The position numbers and the translations under genes were made by a program. Below the pieces are notes generated by a model, which ran no database searches, was not told the DNA's origin, and was given only the letters and a program-made list of their open reading frames with translations. Of a stretch of DNA of 25,495 nt, positions 15,082 to 22,608 are shown piece after piece; the first letter of the stretch is position 1; the number at the start of each line of letters is the position of its first letter. This DNA comes from CAYNFR01 sp964396595 (GTDB lineage: Bacteria; Bacteroidota; Bacteroidia; Chitinophagales; Saprospiraceae), in NCBI GenBank assembly GCA_964396595.1, contig CAYNFR010000039.1, positions 1 through 25,495 of the forward strand, read 5' to 3'.

Positions 15082-17715
15082 CTATCTATACGAGGGCATG
15101 AGTAAAGCTGCATTTTGCATCATCCTTGTCGGCCCGAGCCAGAACATCCTGAATTGCGTATTTTCCGGGAAGGCAATGATCTTACCGGAGCCGACATTGG
15201 CCACAGCACTATATGATTGCCCTGCTAGTCGTGCGATATTCTCCTGAGAGGCATAGCCGGACTTTAGTAGTGACTTAGCGTCTTTATGAAAGAATGCGGT
15301 AGTCTGATAATCTGCCGACGGCTGAATACCATTCGATCTATATACTAAGCCATAAAGTTCCTTCTTTACACCAAAGTTGAGCGGATGACTTGTATCTACT
15401 TGTACATTAAACGCTGCTCCCGGTATGCGCTTTTTGCCCATATAATCGATTCGATCTTTAAATGGTAAATATTTCATCTGCTCTGATGTGTCTGTAGCTG
15501 GTGTCATGATGTTGAAATATCCCAAGTCATAATCTTTCTTTTTGGCAAAGAAATCTACCGCCGTCTGATTAGCTATTAAAGTACCACCATTAGAAATCCA
15601 ATCTTTTAGTTGTTGACGAGTGCGGGAGTCAAATATTTGATTTAATCCATTACCACCACCGGGTAGGATGAGTACATCATAATCATTAAGATCAACTGAC
15701 CCATATCTGCTTCCGAAGTTGCCTGATGCAGACTGCTTTAAGGCGGAAGTGCGAATACGGTCAATCGGGTACTCACATACTTGATCAAATAAGAAATAAA
15801 TCTGTCCGGCTGTTAATACATCAAATGGAGCATCAATAAGCATGGCTATTCGGGATGCTTTGAGTGGTGTGCTCAGCCTAGAAGCGAGATCAGGGCCGGT
15901 CATCATCCTTCCGGACTTGAGTGCTACAATATTTACACCAGCCTGACTACTGATATTTGTCATATCACTGTCAAAACTCTCCCTTCGTTCCAGATTTCGT
16001 CCGACTAGCACGATGAGAGATCCCGGATTAAAGCTATTTGTTCCATCAGAAAAGCCCTCGGCGAGGCTGCGGACACGATAATTCTTCGCCCAGAGCATAC
16101 CTAGCGCTTTTGGTGCATTTTCTTGATTCCAGTCGATTACGTAGGCATAAGCATCTTCCTGATTCTGGAATGACGACGATTTTTCTATTCTTTCTACCTT
16201 GTCACCATTAGCAGCGATCTTGGTATTAGAGTAGTATGCTTCAAGGTTGAAAGCAAGGGGCACTGCCCAAGTGGACATATCATACATCACAGAGTCTTCG
16301 ATCGCCATGTGCGGATTCATAATCGAGTTAATGAAGATATGTCTTGCCTGATCCGTATGGATAACATAAGCCTTATCCAGTTTTATATTTCCGCTTTTAC
16401 CTGTCCGATAGTCGTGATCTATACGTGTATTAAGATTTGTAACATGCGTGACGTCCACTTTGTGGTGAAGGAAGATATCGATGAGTTTTTCGACATAATT
16501 ATCGCCATTGTCGGCAATGACATATGACTTGATCGGGGTTTTAGAATTCTGCCATCTGCCAGCCTCATAACCATAGCGATTGAAGGTAGCCTTATCAGAA
16601 GCGACTTTGACAAGTGTGGCCATGGATGTCAAATAATGATCAAAGGTCTTTTGTCTCAATGTCAAAACTTGTCCATCATTTGTTTCTATAGCAGTTCCTC
16701 CTCCGATACCTCCTTGCTCTGTCAACATGCCTATTGCATTCATAACAGATGGATAGCTCGATCCATAACTAGGGTAGAAGAAATCAAAAGCCTCACGAGT
16801 GAAATAGTTTATCTTATGCTTGTCAAATGCAGCAATATTGGCTCTGCCAATAGTATCAGTCAGTGCTTCGTAATTATCAGGGAGAAGAAGATTGCGCGGT
16901 GTTGTGCCCGGTGCAGTGAAGTAATTTTGGTTATAACCTTGCTCGTGATAATCCACATGTACTTGTGGCATCCACAATTGATACTCTTTAATATGTCCAC
17001 GAGATTCCGGATGCACTAGCCATACCCAGTCTCTGTTGAGATCAAACCAGTAATGATTTACGCGTCCATTGGGCCATGGCTCGTAGTGTTCCAGATCTTT
17101 TGGGGAGGTAGCGACTACATTTCGTTGAACATCATTATACCAAGAAACGAATCTATCTCTCCCATCAGGATTTATACAGATATATAAGATGACAATGCTG
17201 TTATTAAGTACCATCATCGTCTCATCATCGTCAGCAGCAGCAAGTCTATAAGCTACTTGCTGGGCTGCCTCGGTAGTGGATCCTTCGTTGCCATGAATAC
17301 TGTACGACAGATTAATGACCACGGGCTTGGTGTCAAACTGAGCTTCTGCTTCCGTCGGGCTGGTCTGGGCCGGATCCATAAACTTCAGGTTGTCTTTTCT
17401 GTGCTTAGCGATATACTGCATGTTTGTAGGAGATGTAATAACAGCAGTGTATAATTTTCGTCCTTGATACGTTACGCCGTACTGATTTAATAGCACTCTA
17501 TCTGATGCTTGCGCCAGATACTTAAAATACTGTTCTGTGGCGGCATAAGGAGTATATTTTACGCCTAGCTCATACCCCAGGAACTTAGCAGGGGACTGTA
17601 TGCGCTCGTTGTATGTTAAATGGGGATCGAACTGAAAACGCTCGGGTATTAAGATTTCCTTTTGGGCGATTAAGTTAGAGCTCGCAAGAATAAAGAGGAC
17701 GAATAATATTCTCAT
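15082..17715 (-). CDS. Secreted M14-family zinc metallopeptidase with C-terminal amidotransferase-like domain
   Basis: Large exported zinc carboxypeptidase-type enzyme, 877 residues, probably acting on peptides outside the cytoplasm. A Sec signal peptide covers about residues 1-17 (cleavage near LIAQ/KE). The catalytic domain carries the M14 ligands His141 and Glu144 in SIHGNEGSTTEA, substrate-binding NPDGR (182-186) and FDLNRDW (224-230), and the third zinc ligand His257 in VDYHEQG. The likely catalytic Glu lies in GMLTEQGG. After about residue 380 follow a long linker region and a class I glutamine-amidotransferase-like fold, with YDVLILPGGGNG and LKDWISNGGTLIANQ, a common appendage in large Bacteroidota M14 peptidases. 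I see no clear catalytic Cys there, so it is probably structural or binding. No C-terminal type IX sorting domain is visible. It is divergent from the FabH-like gene. Confidence 0.93.
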   Translation of the reverse strand: MRILFVLFILASSNLIAQKEILIPERFQFDPHLTYNERIQSPAKFLGYELGVKYTPYAATEQYFKYLAQASDRVLLNQYGVTYQGRKLYTAVITSPTNMQYIAKHRKDNLKFMDPAQTSPTEAEAQFDTKPVVINLSYSIHGNEGSTTEAAQQVAYRLAAADDDETMMVLNNSIVILYICINPDGRDRFVSWYNDVQRNVVATSPKDLEHYEPWPNGRVNHYWFDLNRDWVWLVHPESRGHIKEYQLWMPQVHVDYHEQGYNQNYFTAPGTTPRNLLLPDNYEALTDTIGRANIAAFDKHKINYFTREAFDFFYPSYGSSYPSVMNAIGMLTEQGGIGGGTAIETNDGQVLTLRQKTFDHYLTSMATLVKVASDKATFNRYGYEAGRWQNSKTPIKSYVIADNGDNYVEKLIDIFLHHKVDVTHVTNLNTRIDHDYRTGKSGNIKLDKAYVIHTDQARHIFINSIMNPHMAIEDSVMYDMSTWAVPLAFNLEAYYSNTKIAANGDKVERIEKSSSFQNQEDAYAYVIDWNQENAPKALGMLWAKNYRVRSLAEGFSDGTNSFNPGSLIVLVGRNLERRESFDSDMTNISSQAGVNIVALKSGRMMTGPDLASRLSTPLKASRIAMLIDAPFDVLTAGQIYFLFDQVCEYPIDRIRTSALKQSASGNFGSRYGSVDLNDYDVLILPGGGNGLNQIFDSRTRQQLKDWISNGGTLIANQTAVDFFAKKKDYDLGYFNIMTPATDTSEQMKYLPFKDRIDYMGKKRIPGAAFNVQVDTSHPLNFGVKKELYGLVYRSNGIQPSADYQTTAFFHKDAKSLLKSGYASQENIARLAGQSYSAVANVGSGKIIAFPENTQFRMFWLGPTRMMQNAALLMPSYR

Positions 17716-17856
17716 TTGTAAGGTTTTTTAACAAGTGGGCAAGATAGCAAATAACATATACTTTACATACTGGGATGCAAATTGGGTTAAGTTACTTTCA
17801 CTTAGCCTATATTACTTCAAAAGACTTTATATCTTTCCCTCTCAAATACAATTGCC

Positions 17857-18915
17857 ATGCTAAACGCAAAGATTGCCGGAATCGGCTATTATGTTCCTGA
17901 CCAAGTTGTTACAAATCATGACTTGACGCAATTCATGGATACTAGTGACGAATGGATACAAGAGCGCACCGGTATTCAAGAGCGGAGATATGCAAAAAAA
18001 CATAAAGAAACAGCCACGACGCTAGGTGCAAGGGCTGCCGAAAGAGCGATTGCTGACGCGGGAATTAGCAAGGAAGATGTGGATTTTATCATTTTTGCTA
18101 CTTTAAGTCCTGATTACTTTTTCCCCGGCTGCGGTGTGCTTGTCCAACGTGAACTGGGTATCACGAAGCAAGAGGTCGGTGCACTAGATATACGCAATCA
18201 ATGTTCTGGATTCATTTACGGATTATCGATCGCAGATAAGTTTGTCAAAACGGGCACTTATAAGAATGTCTTACTAATAGGTGCGGAAATGCATTCTATG
18301 GGTCTTGATTATAGTACATCAGGGCGCAATGTAACCGTGATTTTTGGCGATGGGGCAGGAGCGGTGGTCTTACAGCCCACTGATAATCCCGTAGAAGGTA
18401 TTCTTACTACTCATCTACATGCCAATGGTACGCACGCAGAAGAACTAGCCTTGATTACACCCGGATCGCATGGTGGGTATCATGGCGATAGAGATAAGTA
18501 TGGATTTCCGGATGAAGATAGTATGGGAGGTATCTATCTGACACAAAAGATGCTCGATGATGGACTCATTTATCCCAATATGAATGGGCAGTTGGTCTTT
18601 AAGATAGCGGTTACCAAATTTCCGGAGGTTATCATGGAAGCATTGAATAAAACCGGCTTTAAACCTTCTGACATCGATATGTTGATACCGCATCAAGCCA
18701 ATCTGCGCATCAGCCAGTTCGTCCAGCGTTTACTAAAACTATCTGACGACAAGGTTTATAATAATATTCAAAAATATGGGAATACTACGGCTGCTTCTAT
18801 TCCGATTGCATTGGCGGAAGCCAGAGATCTCGGCAAAGTGAAAAAGGGAGACTTGGTATGCCTGGCGGCATTTGGCAGTGGGTTCACATGGGGTAGCGTG
18901 TTGATCAGGTGGTAG
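17857..18915 (+). CDS. FabH-like ketoacyl-ACP synthase III
   Basis: Thiolase-fold condensing enzyme of 352 residues that would join an acyl-CoA to malonyl-ACP. The catalytic triad is complete: Cys116 in NQCSGFIYGL, His279 in PHQANLRI and Asn309 in KYGNTTAAS. The N-terminal YYVPDQVVTN and DEWIQERTGIQERRY are typical of FabH. It is longer than standard FabH (about 317 residues) because of an extra segment around residues 186-245. That segment lines the expected substrate-entry side and is seen in a Bacteroidota subgroup. It may therefore be an initiating enzyme with a different acyl preference, or act in a secondary lipid or polyene pathway. No ACP or other fab genes are beside it. The start is an ATG. 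A weak TATCTTTC element lies about 20 bases upstream. Confidence 0.9.
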   Translation: MLNAKIAGIGYYVPDQVVTNHDLTQFMDTSDEWIQERTGIQERRYAKKHKETATTLGARAAERAIADAGISKEDVDFIIFATLSPDYFFPGCGVLVQRELGITKQEVGALDIRNQCSGFIYGLSIADKFVKTGTYKNVLLIGAEMHSMGLDYSTSGRNVTVIFGDGAGAVVLQPTDNPVEGILTTHLHANGTHAEELALITPGSHGGYHGDRDKYGFPDEDSMGGIYLTQKMLDDGLIYPNMNGQLVFKIAVTKFPEVIMEALNKTGFKPSDIDMLIPHQANLRISQFVQRLLKLSDDKVYNNIQKYGNTTAASIPIALAEARDLGKVKKGDLVCLAAFGSGFTWGSVLIRW

Positions 18916-18944
18916 AGCGTTGAGCTTTTTAAAATTTTTCATTA

Positions 18945-19160
18945 TTAATTAGACGGAAAGTTGAAGCTCAATTTATATTTTACGCCCATAGCCAGCACCC
19001 TTTGATTTACATCAGGACTGAAAATAAGAAAATGAACAGATAGTTGAGGAATAGCTGATTTTGTATTGACTGTCGTGAGGAGAATAGCTGATAGCTTATC
19101 AAACTTCTAAAAATATGCAATGGCTATATATGTTATACTTTGGCTAATCGGATGGTAGCG
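18945..19160 (-). pseudogene. Broken 3' end of a probable outer-membrane beta-barrel gene
   Basis: On the minus strand a frame reads from about 19160 to a TAA at 18945-18947, interrupted by an in-frame TAG at 19107-19109 and bounded by TAA at 19161-19163. The last 53 residues show alternating polar and hydrophobic strands (FDKLSAILLTTVNT, PQLSVHFLIFSPDVNQ) and end in VLAMGVKYKLSFNFPSN. That is typical of the final strands of an outer-membrane barrel. The 17 residues before the TAG (RYHPISQSITYIAIAYF) continue the same pattern. There is no start codon and the rest of the gene is missing, so this is a remnant. Family not identifiable. The rest of the 336-base gap (18916-19251) holds nothing else I can define. 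Confidence 0.5.
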
Positions 19161-19251
19161 TTATTATGGAATAGAGATAATAATTAGTTAAAGCTCATTT
19201 ATTGAGTAGACTATTGAGTTTGATAACTTATTATTGCGTCAAAAATAGATT

Positions 19252-19890
19252 ATGATCAGAACGAAGATTGTAGAAATTAGCGCTATTGAGGCCGTAGCCT
19301 ATCGACAGAAGCTTAAGGGTGGTAAGACCGGATTAGTAATCATGAAGTTTGGACTTTCCCAACCGGGAATGGCTATAATGGATCGTACAACAGGAAGGCC
19401 GGTAGTGCCTGCCAATGCGCCAAAAGCTATCCCATATGAAGCTTATGCAGAGGCGGCTAGACTTACTGATGGACTTACCTACGCTCGTCATCACAAGTTC
19501 CAGATGCTGGGTGGGCAGAGGTCACAAGTAGAAAATGTGGAGGTTTTTGATGAAGAACCGGAAGAAGAACTTGTCGTCGTGTCTAGCGAAGACTACAATA
19601 AGATTGTAAACAGTTATAAGGACAAGAATGGTGATTTTTCTTATCTCTTGATTAATAGAGATTTTCTAAAATTCGCGAAGTCTAGCTCGTTAGTGTCTAA
19701 CATGGTAAATAATAAGGCCTCAGTTGACGAAATACGGAAACATATTATTCGCTCTCGTTTTGAAACGATTACAGGCAACCACAAGATAACGGACAGAGAA
19801 ATCGATAAAATCGTGGAGATGCTTGATGAAGTTCATAAGCAAGGTGTCTTCAAAAAGCTAAATGCTGAAATCAAAAAGCTTCAACGGTAA
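19252..19890 (+). CDS. Conserved-looking protein of unknown function
   Basis: Soluble protein of 212 residues that I do not recognise. The N-terminal part (about 1-100) is a mixed alpha/beta region with KGGKTGLVIMKFGLSQPGMA and TTGRPVVPANAPKAIPYEAY. An acidic linker follows (EVFDEEPEEELVVV, about 100-113). The C-terminal half is charged and helical, with KITDREIDKIVEMLDEVHKQ and a lysine-rich end (KKLNAEIKKLQR). No signal peptide, membrane helix or catalytic motif is visible. The regular codon pattern and clean ATG support a real gene. It converges on the Anbu operon (137 bases between the two stop codons) and follows the barrel remnant. No terminator is obvious at its end. Nothing in the sequence ties it functionally to the operon. 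Confidence 0.75.
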   Translation: MIRTKIVEISAIEAVAYRQKLKGGKTGLVIMKFGLSQPGMAIMDRTTGRPVVPANAPKAIPYEAYAEAARLTDGLTYARHHKFQMLGGQRSQVENVEVFDEEPEEELVVVSSEDYNKIVNSYKDKNGDFSYLLINRDFLKFAKSSSLVSNMVNNKASVDEIRKHIIRSRFETITGNHKITDREIDKIVEMLDEVHKQGVFKKLNAEIKKLQR

Positions 19891-20027
19891 GATACTAGCG
19901 CAATTTATATAGTAAACAACGGAGATCAGATGATTGCTTAATTGGCGTCATTGGTATGCGTTGTTATTATACAGCATTTATCTCTATACAATAGAGTCAC
20001 CTCTTGGTCTGAATGTATGAATGTGCT

Positions 20028-20870
20028 TCATAGGAACTCCTCAATCATTAGATCCGTAAATAACACAGACCCTGCTTCGCCTCCATAAGTACCTATAACA
20101 GGTGCTGTAAGCAAAGGATCAAAACTAGCGGCTACAGGAAAAAAATTATGATCGGTGAATAATCCTAGACTTGGGTCTATGCCAATCCATCCACACCCTG
20201 GCAAATATACCTCGACCCATGCGTGCAGATTGTGTTCATTGCTAGTTTCTGGGTTGTAGGCGTATCCACTGACAAATCTTGCGGCTAGTCCAACACTACG
20301 CATCATGTGTATGCACATGTATGCGAGGTCTCTACAAGAACCTTCTTTTGCGCCAAAAGTTACATTGGGTGAATGGATGCCGGCTTGTAGTCTTACTTTA
20401 TGATTCCAATCTCTATATATAGTTTCATTGATTTTGCTCAAGAAAGATACAACATCATTTACTGAGTGGTAAATGTCTTTGGTAAAGGTGTAAATATCTT
20501 TGTTTATTTCAATGTGCAAATAGCACTGTATCAATGGGTTGTCGTAGTAGCCATAATGAAATGCTTCTGCTTTTTTTTGAAAGGAATTGTCGTAAATGAA
20601 GTTGAATGGATTGAATTTTTCAGTTCTAATAGTGCTGATATTTTCAATTGTTAATTCATTAGTATATCCCGAAAACCATACTTGGGTATAGGCATTATTT
20701 TCTAAATCGATTTGATTTATTTTTCCTACTGGGCTAGGAGCAATAAGAGTGTGTTGATTGAGTATTTTATAATAGCTCCTCGGCTGTAATGTAAGATGAA
20801 TTTTATGGGGATTTAAGATGACGTCGGTCTCATAAGTGTATTTAGTAATATGATTTATTTTTAAATTCAT
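20028..20870 (-). CDS. Transglutaminase-like cysteine protease of the Anbu cluster
   Basis: Papain-fold transglutaminase-like protein, 280 residues, with the bacterial transglutaminase N-terminal domain (MNLKINHITKYTYETDVILN, HLTLQPR) followed by the catalytic core. The triad is visible: Cys179 in EGSCRDLAYM, His216 in NEHNLHAWVEVY and Asp232 in GWIGIDPSLG. In this family the core more often acts as a peptidase or amidase than as a cross-linker. In this cluster it is predicted to process a peptide bond made by the ATP-grasp partner. There is no signal peptide, so it should be cytoplasmic. It is the last gene of the four-gene operon. Its ATG overlaps the stop of the Anbu gene by 4 bases (ATGA), which indicates translational coupling. 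Full length. Confidence 0.92.
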   Translation of the reverse strand: MNLKINHITKYTYETDVILNPHKIHLTLQPRSYYKILNQHTLIAPSPVGKINQIDLENNAYTQVWFSGYTNELTIENISTIRTEKFNPFNFIYDNSFQKKAEAFHYGYYDNPLIQCYLHIEINKDIYTFTKDIYHSVNDVVSFLSKINETIYRDWNHKVRLQAGIHSPNVTFGAKEGSCRDLAYMCIHMMRSVGLAARFVSGYAYNPETSNEHNLHAWVEVYLPGCGWIGIDPSLGLFTDHNFFPVAASFDPLLTAPVIGTYGGEAGSVLFTDLMIEEFL

Positions 20871-21601
20871 GCGTTAAGGTAACGGTTCTCAAAAACTTTG
20901 TTTAGCATATCTGAGGGCAATTCATGTATGGCATTTTTGAGTCTATCATTCCAATATTCTGAAACTTCTCTTAAGTCATTTTCTTCAAATTTAGTTTCTG
21001 TTGCATAATAGGAATTACTAGGTAACACTACGGCGTGGATAGGGAAAGCCACATCATTGACCGATATGCGCGTAGCATCAAATGCCAGAAAAGCACATTT
21101 AAGGGCATATTCTAACGTATCTTCGTAGCGCAATGATCTTCGCAAGACAGGATTGCCTGGGCCGGAATTGCCAATAGCGACAAAAGGTGTGCCTGTACGA
21201 ACTTCTATCCAGTTACCTTCAGGATATAAAAGATACAATTTAGTGCTTTCATCATCTCTCAATTGCCCACCAATAATTGAAAATAAATTGAATGATAGAC
21301 CAGCTTGTTCTATTGATTTTCGATCCTCGAGTGCAACTTTTTTTACTAAATTCCCAAATTCATTCACTGCTTTATACAATTTATTAAAGTCCTTTGTCGG
21401 ATCTTCAATTACATCTTTAAAATAGGTAATGGCCTTGTCTCTCACAGATCTAAGTCCGGATGTCATTATAAAAAAACTGTGTTTTTCTTTATTAATGGTA
21501 TACACTTTCTTGGATGTCGTGGTTTCACTTCCTGAAGTTATACGCGTGTCTGAAAGGCCTATAAGACCATGTTTAGTTTTAATACCTAGGCAATATGTCA
21601 T
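20867..21601 (-). CDS. Anbu-type proteasome-like peptidase
   Basis: Proteasome-superfamily Ntn-hydrolase of the Anbu (ancestral beta subunit) type, 244 residues. The sequence begins MTYCLGIKTKHGLIGLSDTR: after Met removal Thr1 would be the nucleophile, Asp17 (SDTR) is in the conserved place, and Lys30/Lys31 of SKKVYT are candidates for the active-site lysine. TSGLRSVRDK, GNSGPGNPVLRRSL and AFLAFDATRISVND follow as in Anbu proteins. No propeptide is present, as usual for Anbu. Anbu forms open-ring assemblies in known structures and has no proven substrate or unfoldase partner that I know of. It overlaps the alpha-E gene and the transglutaminase gene by 4 bases each, so the order in transcription is ATP-grasp, alpha-E, Anbu, transglutaminase. 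Confidence 0.93.
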   Translation of the reverse strand: MTYCLGIKTKHGLIGLSDTRITSGSETTTSKKVYTINKEKHSFFIMTSGLRSVRDKAITYFKDVIEDPTKDFNKLYKAVNEFGNLVKKVALEDRKSIEQAGLSFNLFSIIGGQLRDDESTKLYLLYPEGNWIEVRTGTPFVAIGNSGPGNPVLRRSLRYEDTLEYALKCAFLAFDATRISVNDVAFPIHAVVLPSNSYYATETKFEENDLREVSEYWNDRLKNAIHELPSDMLNKVFENRYLNA

Positions 21602-22581
21602 TGTTGCATTAAGTTTTGATTCACAAAGTTACTTTTAAGCTGGAAGAAAGTATTATTTAAGTTGTTTGAAATTTCAATTATTTTCAATTGAACCTTGTCG
21701 ATATACTGATGCAGACCACTAGATATGATCTCATCAACACTTGTAAACTCAAGCATGGCACGTAATTCACCGATTGATTTTTCTGCTGGATTGTTGTATC
21801 CTCTATGACCAGTAGTGCCAGTGATATTTCTGAGGCAACTATCAGCTTCTACAATGCAATGAAGTATTGACCGAGGAAAAACGGGGTTGAGCATTAAAAA
21901 GTCAATAACTTTTGCTGCTTCTAAGGATCCATATAGTCTTCTGTAGGTATTAAATCCCGAGACCGATTTTAAAAGTGCCGACCAGTGCAAAAAATCTAGA
22001 GGAGAACCAACAAGACTAGGAGAGGGTAGGATTATATGGTATTTTACATCTACTATTCTACTTGTTTTGTCAGCGCGTTCAAGGAAGGCACCTAGCAATC
22101 TGAAATGCCATCCCTCTGTACGTGCAACACAGCTGTAAGCTAGACCATTTATTAGCAGTATTCTCTCTTTTATTTCAGTAAAAAACGTAATGGGATCACT
22201 ATCTTGCCAATCTGTTTTATTTGCTTGATACTTTACATAATGGTAGAACTCATTGAGCTTTTCCCATGTCTCTTTTATGATATTCTCTCTAATTTCTCTG
22301 GCATTTTCTCTGGCTTTAGAAATACAACTAATGATCGAATTGGGATTGGTTTCATCAAATGCCATAAAGTGAATTACATCTAATTTATCAAATCCTTGAT
22401 AATTAGTATTGTATAGATTGAAGTCTCCGGTTACCTGAATAAGCGGTTGCCACTGTTCCTTTTGATCATTAGGCAAATCTAGCATGAGGTTGAAATTTAC
22501 ATCTAGAAATCTGGCATAGTTATCTGCTCTTTCTAGATATATACCTATCCAATATAGCGAATTGGCTACTCTACTTAACAT
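21598..22581 (-). CDS. Alpha-E domain protein (DUF403)
   Basis: All-helical alpha-E protein of 327 residues, full length. The N-terminal signature MLSRVANSLYWIGIYLERAD (1-20) and the later GAFLERADKTSRIVDVKYH and MLNPVFPRSILHCI are diagnostic. Members are found almost only beside circularly permuted ATP-grasp and transglutaminase-like genes. They have been proposed to bind or present the substrate of the ligase; no activity is proven. No membrane helix or signal peptide is visible. The gene starts 27 bases after the stop of the ATP-grasp gene. Its own stop overlaps the Anbu ATG by 4 bases. Same low G+C as the rest of the operon. Confidence 0.93.
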   Translation of the reverse strand: MLSRVANSLYWIGIYLERADNYARFLDVNFNLMLDLPNDQKEQWQPLIQVTGDFNLYNTNYQGFDKLDVIHFMAFDETNPNSIISCISKARENAREIRENIIKETWEKLNEFYHYVKYQANKTDWQDSDPITFFTEIKERILLINGLAYSCVARTEGWHFRLLGAFLERADKTSRIVDVKYHIILPSPSLVGSPLDFLHWSALLKSVSGFNTYRRLYGSLEAAKVIDFLMLNPVFPRSILHCIVEADSCLRNITGTTGHRGYNNPAEKSIGELRAMLEFTSVDEIISSGLHQYIDKVQLKIIEISNNLNNTFFQLKSNFVNQNLMQQ

Positions 22582-22608
22582 CTATTTATATTTTTATAAT
22601 TGATAAAA

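Noticed and set aside
15073..15089. Hairpin ATAGATA-TGC-TATCTAT across the stop codon of the M14 gene, as a terminator
   Set aside because: All-AT stem of 7 pairs inside the coding end and not followed by a T-run on the minus strand.
18920..18971. Inverted repeat TTGAGCTT / AAGCTCAA after the FabH-like gene, as a terminator
   Set aside because: The 36-base spacer is too long, no T-run follows the second arm, and it overlaps the beta-barrel remnant.
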